From GCA-2737665 sp044344795 (GTDB lineage: Bacteria > Bacteroidota > Bacteroidia > Palsa-965), in assembly GCA_044344795.1 (NCBI GenBank), contig JBIJCF010000004.1, positions 62,001-126,000 of the forward strand: a DNA stretch of 64,000 bases, read 5' to 3'. A program made the translations under genes and the position numbers. Shown here piece by piece: positions 18,131 to 26,575 of this stretch (position 1 is the stretch's first letter; each line of letters begins with the position of its first letter). The notes below the pieces were generated by a model that was given only the letters and a program-made list of their open reading frames with translations, had not been told where the DNA came from and did no database searches.

Positions 18131-18890
18131 AGTGTTGTAATGCTTGTTGAATCGTGTTTCTAACGTTATCGCGTAAAGTTACCAAATCTTTTTCGCCGAG
18201 GTGCTTAGTTTCAATCGGAGCGTGAACAGTTACGTAAGCTGTTCCCGGACGACCGAATGCTTTTAAAAACCCGCCGTTTTGCAGCAGCTTCCAGTTATTG
18301 TGAAACGTAATAGGTACAACAGGAATATTGTGTTCAATCGCGAGTTTGAAAGCACCATTCTTAAATGGTTTAAGTGCGCCCTTGGATGAAATGGTGCCTT
18401 CAGGATAGATGAATACGCTCTTGCCTTCATGCAGCATTTGAGCCGCTTGACGAAAAGCATCATACGAACCCATTCTGCTGCGACGATCCACATAAATATT
18501 CATAGGACTACTTCCTTTTCGTACCGGACGAAAAAATATTCTCAAAGCCGGAGCCTTATCAATTTCGGCTTTGCCCATGTACGCAAAGTAATGCGGCATT
18601 ACCACATAACTGGCCACGATATCGATGTACGACGCGTGATTCGCAACAAAAATGCACGGCGTGGGAAGTTGCTCAACAGGTGTTTCGCGTGTGACTTTAA
18701 CACGCACCCCGGGAATGATCAGCACCCAACGTGCCCACACACGCATGAGTCGAAATGCGCGCGGGTAACGTTTCGGATCGGTTAATAAAATTCGGAACAC
18801 CGGATACAGTAGCAGCAGTCCGATGATGAAGTTGAGTATGAATAGTATTTTCCACAGTGCTCGTGGAATCAGGCCGAGGTATTGGCGCAT
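18120..18890 (-). CDS. plsC: 1-acyl-sn-glycerol-3-phosphate acyltransferase
   Basis: Adds the second acyl chain to lysophosphatidic acid at the inner membrane. The 256-residue protein has an N-terminal membrane segment (about 14-32). The acyltransferase block is NHASYID (H85, D90 of HX4D), then a VDRRSRMG segment, FIYPEGTIS (substrate phosphate binding) and VVPITFHN. All motifs are intact. It overlaps gatC downstream and is divergent from trpS, with a short promoter region (18891-18964) between them. Confidence 0.93.
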   Translation of the reverse strand: MRQYLGLIPRALWKILFILNFIIGLLLLYPVFRILLTDPKRYPRAFRLMRVWARWVLIIPGVRVKVTRETPVEQLPTPCIFVANHASYIDIVASYVVMPHYFAYMGKAEIDKAPALRIFFRPVRKGSSPMNIYVDRRSRMGSYDAFRQAAQMLHEGKSVFIYPEGTISSKGALKPFKNGAFKLAIEHNIPVVPITFHNNWKLLQNGGFLKAFGRPGTAYVTVHAPIETKHLGEKDLVTLRDNVRNTIQQALQHYEN

Positions 18891-18964
18891 GCGGCAAAGG
18901 TACGCATAAGAAAGGTGTGCGCTTTAAGCGGGAATGGCTACTTTTGGGCAGTAATTACAGCATT

Positions 18965-19936
18965 ATGGCAAGAATTCTTACCGGTATTCAAAGTACCAAT
19001 ATTCCGCATCTGGGAAATATTCTGGGCGCGTTAAGTCCTGCAGTTGAACTTTCGAAAAATCTGAATAATCACTGCATTTACTTCATTGCAGATTTGCATT
19101 CGCTGACTTCAATTAAAGATGCGGCTTTTCGCAAAGAGAGCGCGATGGCCGTTGCCGCAACGTGGTTGGCATTTGGATTGGATACGGATAAGAATATTCT
19201 GTTTCGTCAGAGTGATGTGCCTGAAGTGTGCGAATTGACGTGGTATCTGGGATGTTTTATGTCATATCAGCGTTTGCAATTGGCGCATTCGTTTAAGGAT
19301 AAATCTGAAAACTTATCTGATGTGAATGCCGGGTTGTTTACTTATCCGGTGTTGATGGCTGCTGATATCTTAATGTACGATACGGAGATTGTTCCGGTTG
19401 GTAAAGATCAGAAGCAACATATTGAGTTTACGCGAGATCTTGCCGAAAAGATCAATCACCATTATAATCAAGAGTTGTTCGTTGTTCCTAAAGAGCAGAT
19501 TGACGAACAAGTAATGGTTGTCCCCGGAACAGATGGTCGTAAGATGAGTAAGTCGTACAATAACTTCATCAATATTTTCTTGCCTGAAAAGGAGTTAAAA
19601 AAAGTAGTGGGAAGTATTGTAACTGACTCAACTCCTTTAGAAGAGCCGAAAAATCCCGATACCTGCAATGTATTCGGTTTGTACAAACTGATAGGTACGG
19701 CCGAACAGACCAATGTCCTGCGTGAAAAATACCTTGCCGGAAATTTTGGTTACGGTCATGCCAAAGCAGCATTGCTCGAGTTGTTGTTAGATTATTATCG
19801 TGAGCCGCGTTCACGTTACAATGAACTTATGAATGATCGTGGTTTATTGGAAGCAGAATTGAAAAAGGGTGAGGATAAAGCGCGAAGCATCGCGACGCCG
19901 GTGTTATCACGTGTGAGAACGGCGCTTGGTTTTTAA
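18965..19936 (+). CDS. trpS: Tryptophan--tRNA ligase
   Basis: Class I synthetase for tRNA-Trp. The start is taken at the ATG at 18965 (MARILTGIQSTNIPHLGN), giving 323 residues. The frame runs open upstream to 18857, but that part overlaps plsC and has no homologous sequence. The HIGH-type motif is PHLGN (14-18) and KMSKS is exact (193-197). The stop codon abuts the stop of the convergent lipoprotein gene with no space for a terminator. Confidence 0.96.
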   Translation: MARILTGIQSTNIPHLGNILGALSPAVELSKNLNNHCIYFIADLHSLTSIKDAAFRKESAMAVAATWLAFGLDTDKNILFRQSDVPEVCELTWYLGCFMSYQRLQLAHSFKDKSENLSDVNAGLFTYPVLMAADILMYDTEIVPVGKDQKQHIEFTRDLAEKINHHYNQELFVVPKEQIDEQVMVVPGTDGRKMSKSYNNFINIFLPEKELKKVVGSIVTDSTPLEEPKNPDTCNVFGLYKLIGTAEQTNVLREKYLAGNFGYGHAKAALLELLLDYYREPRSRYNELMNDRGLLEAELKKGEDKARSIATPVLSRVRTALGF

Positions 19937-20290
19937 TTAAGGGACCGAAATACTAATCGTTTCGGGACTGCTACCACCGTTGTATGTTTTAGTTTCCAAC
20001 AAATTACCGTCGACATAAACGTAAAGTTTGTAATCGAAGGTGGCTTCGTTACAATCTACTGTTAATACAGCTGCACTGCCGGGCTTTAGTTGAAGTGATG
20101 GCGAACTCCATGAATCGGATGCGGTTGAAGTTACCGTTGTTCCACCGGAAGCATCTGATGTGTAGGTGATAGTGCAAGTAGGTGTTCCGGCAGAAAATTC
20201 TCTCACATTAAATGTCACACGACGCAGCACTTCTTCTTTGTTGCATGACGCAAAGAGAATGAGAAATGATATGGCGATACGCAGCGGCAT
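19937..20290 (-). CDS. Small lipoprotein of unknown function
   Basis: Protein of 117 residues with a lipoprotein signal (FASC, Cys16). The mature part is Ser/Thr-rich and predicted to be all beta, with a central low-complexity region, consistent with a small immunoglobulin-like or C2-like domain. No function is recognised. It is convergent and directly adjacent to trpS. The upstream gap of 75 bases to the LuxE-like gene holds a CCGTT...AACGG hairpin without a T tract. Confidence 0.7.
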   Translation of the reverse strand: MPLRIAISFLILFASCNKEEVLRRVTFNVREFSAGTPTCTITYTSDASGGTTVTSTASDSWSSPSLQLKPGSAAVLTVDCNEATFDYKLYVYVDGNLLETKTYNGGSSPETISISVP

Positions 20291-20365
20291 GGTGTAAACT
20301 TCGTTTATTTTCGCAACAAGGACCCGTTAATTTTATAAACGGCGATTTCAAATAAGTAGTTGGTG

Positions 20366-21346
20366 TTATTCCACCATGAGATTGCAGCCGCGAACATCAC
20401 TGAAATCAAATCGGCCCAATATTTCGAATTGATTTTGGTTGTGCTGCTTTCCAAGGTCGGAAGTTGCTAAGAAGCTACAACTGTATTTATTCGCGAGATC
20501 GATGATATTTATTCCGCCGGTTTTTCCTTGCTCAACATAGGTTAACGGGTCATTCATTTCGCGAATTAATATGCGCATCCACGGCGGAGTTTCAAATATT
20601 CCGTTTCCTTTGGAATACACCTGCGACAACAATTCGGTCATACCGTATTCGGAATGGATCGCAGGAATATTAAATGCGGTTTTTAATGTGTGATGTAATT
20701 CTTCCCGCACCATTTCTTTGCGTTTGCCTTTCATACCGCCGGTTTCCATCACCACAATATGTTGAAGCGGCTGAGGAAATTGTTCGGCTAGATCAAGCAA
20801 AGCATACGTGACTCCAAGCAGTAGTACTTTACGTTCGGGTTGTTGACTCAATGCGGTAAGCTGTTGTGCGAGTTCGCTGTAATTACGCAGGTAGAATCCG
20901 CTTTCCTCGTGTTTGGAACGACGAATTAACTCGTCAGCCATTACAACGAGAGAGGAACCTTCACGTTCCAGATACGATGGTAACAGCGCGAGGATAGTCC
21001 ATTCTTTTTCGTCACCGTAAAAATGGCGGAATGCTCGCAAGAAGCTTTCTTGGTATAACGATAATTTGGCAACAGGATGTCTGCTTGTTATGCTGCCGGT
21101 GGTTCCGCTGCTGGTGAATATGATTTCCGGCTCTTGCGAAAAACTGTAAATAGTTTGCTGCTTGAAAAACTCAATCGGTAGAAACGGAATATCGTGAATG
21201 GTGGTTACCGTTTCGGGTGATTTGTGTTGCAATTCACAGAAGCGACGGTAGAACGCATTGTTGCTGAACTGGTACTGAAAGACTTCCAATGCAACAGCTT
21301 CAAAACCGTGTGCACTGTCATCGAACAGTTGAATGTCGCTTCTCAT
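20366..21346 (-). CDS. LuxE-like acyl-protein synthetase / AMP-ligase
   Basis: ANL-superfamily protein of 326 residues with the phosphate-binding loop FTSSGTTGS (77-85) and a HSEYGMTELLSQ motif where adenylating enzymes have their A5 motif. The relationship is to LuxE, which activates fatty acids as acyl-AMP and passes them to a protein Cys, but no luxCDAB genes are near. It is shorter than acyl-CoA synthetases because the C-terminal lid domain is small. In many Bacteroidota a similar gene sits with envelope or polysaccharide genes. Its substrate here is unknown. It follows the PiT gene by 33 bases and may be read through from the phosphate operon. Confidence 0.82.
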   Translation of the reverse strand: MRSDIQLFDDSAHGFEAVALEVFQYQFSNNAFYRRFCELQHKSPETVTTIHDIPFLPIEFFKQQTIYSFSQEPEIIFTSSGTTGSITSRHPVAKLSLYQESFLRAFRHFYGDEKEWTILALLPSYLEREGSSLVVMADELIRRSKHEESGFYLRNYSELAQQLTALSQQPERKVLLLGVTYALLDLAEQFPQPLQHIVVMETGGMKGKRKEMVREELHHTLKTAFNIPAIHSEYGMTELLSQVYSKGNGIFETPPWMRILIREMNDPLTYVEQGKTGGINIIDLANKYSCSFLATSDLGKQHNQNQFEILGRFDFSDVRGCNLMVE

Positions 21347-21379
21347 GCGACAAAGTTCTTAAAACAATTGAAACTACGT

Positions 21380-22531
21380 TTAGTATCCTAACGCGTGCAT
21401 GATGAGATACGTTCCGGCACCCACTAGTCCTGAAACCGGAATGGTAAGAATCCAGGCCCACAGCAAGTTAACGGTAACGCCCCAGCGCACTGCGCTCAAA
21501 CGCTTCGTCATACCTACACCGATAATAGAACCGGTGATAGTGTGGGTAGTACTAACAGGAACACCTAGTCCTTGAGAAACACCGTATAACGTAATTGCTC
21601 CGGCAGTTTCCGCTGCAACACCTTCCAGCGGTGTCACTTTGGTAATTTTGGTTCCCATCGTTTTAACGATACGCCAACCGCCCATCATTGTTCCTAAGCC
21701 GATTGCGGTGTAACAAACCAACGGCACCCAATCAGGAATGTGTTTGATTTTTTCTTTCAACGAGTTGCCGGTGCGCTGTTTGTATTCTGCTTTATATGCG
21801 GTGTACGTTTTTCCTTCAGGCAAAGCCACTTTTTCGTTGGTTTTGCTGTCGACGTAGCTTTGTTGCACTTTAGTCCAGCCCGGTTCTGTATGAGCAGGAT
21901 TAATTGCCATTTGCTGCGCATTGAATACAATTAGTGCTGCAGCAATAATTCCCATTACTTTCTGTGAGTCACTTCCGCCATGTCCGATGGAAAACGCTGC
22001 AGAAGAAACAAGCTGTAGTCTCTTAAACCAACGTTCTGCCTTTGAAGGCATACTGCGCTTCGCCATCTGAATGATAAGCACGGTTATGATGTACGCCGTT
22101 AGCATCCCGATAATCGGTGCAAGAAAAATGAAGATGAACGTCTTGAAAATACTTTCCTGATTCACCACATCGAAAGACCCGGCGTGAGCAATTGCTGCAC
22201 CTGCGAATCCACCGATAAGCGTATGCGATGAACTGGAAGGAATTCCATACCACCACGTTAAAAGATTCCAGAAAATAGCAGCGACTAATCCCGAGAAAAT
22301 TACGGCGAGATTAATACTATCGCTGTGTACAGTCTTAGCGACGGTATCCGCTACTTTCAAATCGAAAATCCAGAATGCAACGAAGTTGAAAACTGCCGCC
22401 CACAATACTGCCTGAAAGGGAGTTAGTACTTTGGTGGATACAACAGTAGCAATAGAATTCGCAGCATCGTGGAAACCGTTGATGAGATCGAACGCAATCG
22501 CAAGTACGATAATAAGAATAAGTAGAGTCAT
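21380..22531 (-). CDS. pit: Low-affinity inorganic phosphate transporter, PiT family
   Basis: Inner-membrane symporter for phosphate (or metal-phosphate). The 383-residue protein has two halves of hydrophobic segments, each with a family signature: GFHDAANSIATVVST (about 19-33) and VSTTHTITGSIIGVG near the C-terminus. HGGSDSQKVMGI also belongs to the PiT signature set. A soluble loop of about 70 residues lies between the halves. It is the third gene of an operon after the porin and the DUF47 protein, 15 bases after the latter. Confidence 0.94.
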   Translation of the reverse strand: MTLLILIIVLAIAFDLINGFHDAANSIATVVSTKVLTPFQAVLWAAVFNFVAFWIFDLKVADTVAKTVHSDSINLAVIFSGLVAAIFWNLLTWWYGIPSSSSHTLIGGFAGAAIAHAGSFDVVNQESIFKTFIFIFLAPIIGMLTAYIITVLIIQMAKRSMPSKAERWFKRLQLVSSAAFSIGHGGSDSQKVMGIIAAALIVFNAQQMAINPAHTEPGWTKVQQSYVDSKTNEKVALPEGKTYTAYKAEYKQRTGNSLKEKIKHIPDWVPLVCYTAIGLGTMMGGWRIVKTMGTKITKVTPLEGVAAETAGAITLYGVSQGLGVPVSTTHTITGSIIGVGMTKRLSAVRWGVTVNLLWAWILTIPVSGLVGAGTYLIMHALGY

Positions 22532-22546
22532 CGTATGTAACGAGTA

Positions 22547-23239
22547 TTATGCGTATTTCACCAAAATGGTTTGAATCACGTTTGCGGCGTCTTCACATTT
22601 GTCAGTAGCAGTTTCTAATGACTGCAGTACTTCTTTGATCTTGATGATCTGAATAGCGTCTTTCTCTTCTTCGAAAAGTTTTGCGATGCCCATGTTGAAT
22701 ACGTCATCTGCGTGATTTTCGAGGCTGTTAATCTTCACACAAGATTCTTTAATTAACATGATTTGTTTCATGTCTTCCAAGTTCCGCACAGCAACATTCA
22801 ATTCGATAGCGCCTTTCAAGATGACGTCAGCCAACATCACGATAGGCTCGGGAAGTTCTTTGATTTTGTATAAGTCGATTCGCTTTGCAGAGCCATGAAT
22901 GAAGTCCAAAACGTCATCAATGGCAGACGCTAAGGCGTGAATATCTTCACGGTCAAATGGCGTAATGAAATTGCGACTTAATTCATTAAAAATTAAGTGC
23001 GTTAAATTGTCACCCTGATGTTCCAGGTGCTCAATTTCTTTGATTAATTCTTTGCGCTTCTCAGGTTCTACATTAACCAGCTCAACTAATAACTTGGATG
23101 TTTTAACCAGATTGCTTGTCGCTTGTTCGAACAGTGGGAAGAACTTGCGGTCTTTGGGTAGTAGGAATTGTAAAAAACTCATCGGTTTGCGATTGCTAGG
23201 ATAATCTTGTTCAGGGTCAAATTTAGGTTGGTATCCCAT
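22547..23239 (-). CDS. DUF47 family PiT accessory protein (PhoU-like)
   Basis: Protein of 230 residues, all helical and rich in charged heptads, of the DUF47/TIGR00153 family. The family is distantly related to PhoU and is nearly always encoded beside PiT transporters, where it is thought to control transport. Metal-binding acidic/His clusters typical of PhoU bundles (EHLEHQGDNLTH and SLENHADDVFN) are visible. The gap to the PiT gene is 15 bases, so co-transcription is very likely. Confidence 0.92.
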   Translation of the reverse strand: MGYQPKFDPEQDYPSNRKPMSFLQFLLPKDRKFFPLFEQATSNLVKTSKLLVELVNVEPEKRKELIKEIEHLEHQGDNLTHLIFNELSRNFITPFDREDIHALASAIDDVLDFIHGSAKRIDLYKIKELPEPIVMLADVILKGAIELNVAVRNLEDMKQIMLIKESCVKINSLENHADDVFNMGIAKLFEEEKDAIQIIKIKEVLQSLETATDKCEDAANVIQTILVKYA

Positions 23240-23299
23240 GTGAAGTGTTAAGTTAATGTTATTAGTTTGAGAGCCCTTAAAGTACTACTGCATAGCGTA

Positions 23300-24511
23300 T
23301 TAGTAATTGAGCTGTACCTGAATTCGCAGGAAATTGCCCTGTTGTGCATTATTTTCTTTGGCTTTATCGGACGTATTGCGATAAGAAATGCAATAGTCAA
23401 CGGTCAATTCGAAATTTTTGAAAATTAAATACTCGAAACCGAATTCGTATTCATTGACCTTGTAACTGCGCGCGTCGGTATCAATTTTCTTTGCACCATC
23501 GAAGTATTGTGCACGCGCAAAAGGAACCAATTGCTCGCCACCTTTCTTCAGTGGAATAAAATAGCTCAATGTGATAAATCCACCTTCCAGATATCCTGTA
23601 GTAATGGAATCGTTAGCCGCATTATACATCGGTGTATTACCAATATTATATTCCGCTAAAATCCCGAATGGTTTCGGATACAATACAAACGATGCTGCAG
23701 CACGACAATCCAAATACGTCGCATCGCTGTTGGTTTTTGTTCCGGACGACAATTGGTCTTTGCTCATGGTATAGAATCCGGTGTAACCCTGAACGCCGAA
23801 TTCCACTACCTGATTTTTAATGCCCAACGGATACGACACACGAGAAATTACGTGCAGATTATTGTTGGCTTCTGCTCTGTTAATTCCTTGACCCACGTAG
23901 GCTCCGAAGGCGAACATCCCGTAGTCGCCGGAATGTTTCATCGCATTTTTGTTGAGGTCATAAATGTGTTTTTGCACACGTTTGGGAGTGAACATAAAAA
24001 TTGCTCCAAGGTCGCGTTCTCCCGGTGCAGCGCTATTCAAGGCATCCGCACGTTCCAGTGGCAGTCGGTTAGAACTGGATTGCATGTTTTCGTAGCCAAA
24101 CGGAATTTTACTTTGCCCGAAGCGAATACGATATACTTTGCCGGTATCAATTGATACATCAAAGTAGGCGTCGCGTAAAGCGGTGTAGTGTAATGCAGTG
24201 CCTGCAGTTACTGCAAAATCTGTTTGGATATAAACGAACATACGAGGATGCACATCGCCACTCCACACCAATCGACCACGGCGAATTAACACGCTTCCGT
24301 TATTACCAACCGAGCGGTCCAAATCCGACTTCAAATCCGGATTGGTTTCCAATAATCTGTTGTAGCGAATTTGCGTGTAGCCGCGCAGGTTCATCTTCTG
24401 ATACCAGCTTTTTTTGTCAGCCTGTTTCAGTTTGTTAGTTAGTGTATCCACGTTCTGAGCCTGAACTGCCAGAGAAGCGGTAAGTACTGCTAGGAGGAAG
24501 AGTGTACGCAT
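23300..24511 (-). CDS. Phosphate-selective porin (OprP/OprO family)
   Basis: Outer-membrane beta-barrel of 403 residues with a signal peptide (MRTLFLLAVLTASLAVQAQ). The N-terminal strand region RGYTQIRYNRL and the segments RIRFGQSKIPFGYENMQSSS and RADALNSAAPGERDLG are typical of the OprP/OprO family in Bacteroidota. The chain alternates polar and aromatic residues and ends in an aromatic (QVQLNY). As the first gene of the porin-DUF47-PiT operon it would bring phosphate through the outer membrane. Its promoter region has TTAAC repeats and a 13-base element also found before the TonB receptor gene. Confidence 0.9.
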   Translation of the reverse strand: MRTLFLLAVLTASLAVQAQNVDTLTNKLKQADKKSWYQKMNLRGYTQIRYNRLLETNPDLKSDLDRSVGNNGSVLIRRGRLVWSGDVHPRMFVYIQTDFAVTAGTALHYTALRDAYFDVSIDTGKVYRIRFGQSKIPFGYENMQSSSNRLPLERADALNSAAPGERDLGAIFMFTPKRVQKHIYDLNKNAMKHSGDYGMFAFGAYVGQGINRAEANNNLHVISRVSYPLGIKNQVVEFGVQGYTGFYTMSKDQLSSGTKTNSDATYLDCRAAASFVLYPKPFGILAEYNIGNTPMYNAANDSITTGYLEGGFITLSYFIPLKKGGEQLVPFARAQYFDGAKKIDTDARSYKVNEYEFGFEYLIFKNFELTVDYCISYRNTSDKAKENNAQQGNFLRIQVQLNY

Positions 24512-24543
24512 GATTTAACGTTGGCGTAATAAATAATTAACGC

Positions 24544-24556
24544 TGCAAAGAAACCT
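24544..24556 (-). promoter_or_regulatory. Candidate promoter of the phosphate porin operon
   Basis: On the minus strand this reads AGGTTTCTTTGCA, with TTTCTTTG as a possible -7 element about 35 bases before the ATG. The identical 13 bases occur before the TonB receptor gene (29825-29837). Just upstream lie TTAACA (24568-24563) and ATAACA (24590-24585), 22 bases apart, which could be regulator sites. Confidence 0.4.
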
Positions 24557-24678
24557 GCGTAATGTTAACTCGATAACGTGCAAATGTTATCAAAATGTAA
24601 AATTTAACAATCCTGAAACCTTTAGGGTATAAAAAGGCAACATTAGGCAGGATTGATAAGTATTAGGTTTACGTTAGA

Positions 24679-25404
24679 TTAACGTTCTCCGTCCCGATAA
24701 TCGAGTGCAAAGATGGGTTCGTCGGCTCCATAGCCTTCCGGAAGCTTGAAACTGACATAGGTTATAGACATTCCTAGCTTACGGAATTTCTTTTCGTATG
24801 TCGTCTGAATTTCTGTTAATACGCTGTCCAATGGTTGCGACGTATTGTACACATCATTATCTGCACAAACGGGTATGAGCTTTTCCTGTACAATAACTTC
24901 TTTAGTAAACTCATGCAATAATTGGCTGTCCGTTTTGAGGTGAACAATACCTCCCGGTTTAAGTATTCGTGCGTAACGTTTAAGAAAGCGAGGATGTGTT
25001 AATCGCTTACGTTCTTTTTCTTTCTGAGGGTCGGGGAACGTAATCCAAACTTCATCCACCTCATGTTCTCCAAAAATTGCGTTAATGAAATCGATTCGTG
25101 TACGGAGAAACGCGGCGTTAGAAATGTTGTGTTGTACACATTGAGTTGCACCAATAAACATGCGCGCACCTTTCACATCCAAACCGATAAAATTTTTATC
25201 CGGGTAGCGTTGTGCAAGTCCAACAGTGTATTCGCCCTTGCCGCAACCCAATTCCAAAATTATCGGATGATCGTTTTTAAAATGATCCTTGCCCCATTTG
25301 CCGCGTAGCGGATGAAAGCCGGATTGTAAATCGCGGAATCCGAAATGAAGCACGTGTGGCATTTCGCGCATTAAGGCGAAACGTTCCAGTTTATTTGTTC
25401 TCAT
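24679..25404 (-). CDS. trmB: tRNA (guanine-N7-)-methyltransferase
   Basis: Methylates G46 of tRNA. It has 241 residues from the ATG at 25404 (MRTNKLERF). A start 18 bases earlier is possible but adds an unusual MYFCRV. The SAM-binding motif is ELGCGKGEYTVGLA. The family motifs ITFPDPQKEKERKRLTHPRFL and HLKTDSQLLHEFT are intact. It is divergent from the glycosyltransferase gene across a 59-base gap. Confidence 0.95.
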   Translation of the reverse strand: MRTNKLERFALMREMPHVLHFGFRDLQSGFHPLRGKWGKDHFKNDHPIILELGCGKGEYTVGLAQRYPDKNFIGLDVKGARMFIGATQCVQHNISNAAFLRTRIDFINAIFGEHEVDEVWITFPDPQKEKERKRLTHPRFLKRYARILKPGGIVHLKTDSQLLHEFTKEVIVQEKLIPVCADNDVYNTSQPLDSVLTEIQTTYEKKFRKLGMSITYVSFKLPEGYGADEPIFALDYRDGER

Positions 25405-25463
25405 GACGCGGCAAAAATACATGTTGAAGCGCAGAGAAGGGAATGAAAAGCGATATTTGAGGT

Positions 25464-26543
25464 ATGCACCTGTCCGGAAAGCGTATTTTATATGGAGCCC
25501 TCAATTGGGGATTAGGTCACGCGTCTCGCAGTGTGCCCGTGATTCGTATGTTGCAGGAGCAAGGAGCCGAGGTAATTTTGGCGGCACACGGACGTGCTCG
25601 CAAACTTTGGGAATTGGAATTTAAGGATGCTGCTTTCGTAGAAATCCCGGAATACACAATTCGCTTTCCCGAGCATTCTTATTTGAGTTTATCGTTATTC
25701 ACACAACTTCCACGATTGTTGAGGCAAATACAGCGCGAGCAAGAGCACGTTGAATCCGCGGTTCTGGAAATGGGAATTCATTGTGTAATATCTGATAACC
25801 GTTTTGGGTTCTATTCTAAACAAGTTCCATCCGTTTACATTACTCATCAACTGCAGGTGAAGAGTGCGTTCGGAAGTAGTTTGCCATCGTGCTGGCATCG
25901 CACCGTCATGAACAGGTTTGATGCTGTGTGGGTTCCGGATGTGCCGGGCGAAAACAATCTTTCCGGTGAGTTGGGTCATGACTCTCGTGTTGAGCATGTG
26001 AAGTATATCGGTCCGCAAACGCGTTTAAAACTTATAGCTGCGAATGAACATATAGATACGTTAACTATTTGTTCCGGACCCGAGCCTATGCGTTCGCAGT
26101 TAGAGCAAAACATGCTAGAGCAATTGCGTAATCACGTTGGTAAACACGTTATGGTCTTGGGGAAAAGTGAATCGCCGCAAGAGAAGAAACAGGTTGGGAA
26201 TGTTGTTGTTTACGCGTATGCGGATGATCAATTATTGAGTCAGTTATTGAGCAACGCGCAGGTTATTATCTCGAGAACCGGTTATTCTACCTTGTGCGAT
26301 GTGGCGCATTTCGGTAAAGCGTTGATTGGAATTCCAACGCCGGGTCAAACAGAACAAGAATATTTGGGACGTTATCTGACTGCGAAAGGAATCACCATTA
26401 TTGATGGAATTGCCGGGAGTTTACAACACGCATTACAGGTTCCCGAAAAATTGAAGACGCTGAGTTGCTATACTGATCAATCACTTTTGGATACAACACT
26501 CCGCGAATTACCCGCTATGTTGTTACAAAAAAGGCCAACATAA
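25464..26543 (+). CDS. GT28/MurG-like glycosyltransferase
   Basis: Protein of 359 residues with the GT-B layout. The N-terminal segment GALNWGLGHASRSVPVIRML is a glycine-rich loop as in MurG. The C-terminal donor-binding region holds VIISRTGYSTLCDVAHFGKALIGIPTPGQTEQEYLGRYL, the GT28 signature area. It resembles the MJ1255-type family of uncharacterised transferases more than true MurG, since it is not in a mur cluster. The sugar and acceptor are unknown. The stop codon lies inside the downstream terminator. Confidence 0.85.
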   Translation: MHLSGKRILYGALNWGLGHASRSVPVIRMLQEQGAEVILAAHGRARKLWELEFKDAAFVEIPEYTIRFPEHSYLSLSLFTQLPRLLRQIQREQEHVESAVLEMGIHCVISDNRFGFYSKQVPSVYITHQLQVKSAFGSSLPSCWHRTVMNRFDAVWVPDVPGENNLSGELGHDSRVEHVKYIGPQTRLKLIAANEHIDTLTICSGPEPMRSQLEQNMLEQLRNHVGKHVMVLGKSESPQEKKQVGNVVVYAYADDQLLSQLLSNAQVIISRTGYSTLCDVAHFGKALIGIPTPGQTEQEYLGRYLTAKGITIIDGIAGSLQHALQVPEKLKTLSCYTDQSLLDTTLRELPAMLLQKRPT

Positions 26544-26559
26544 ATTGTTGACCTTTTTT
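26527..26559. terminator. Bidirectional terminator between glycosyltransferase and M43 protease genes
   Basis: An A-tract, AAGG-CCAACA, a 5-base loop, TGTTG-CCTT and a T-tract form a long hairpin with one mismatch. The glycosyltransferase stop codon (26541-26543) falls in the loop. The two genes converge here. Confidence 0.85.
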
Positions 26560-26575
26560 AGTAAGCGCGGTTATT

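Noticed and set aside
18857..18964. Upstream extension of trpS
   Set aside because: It overlaps the divergent plsC start and adds 36 residues absent from TrpRS enzymes.
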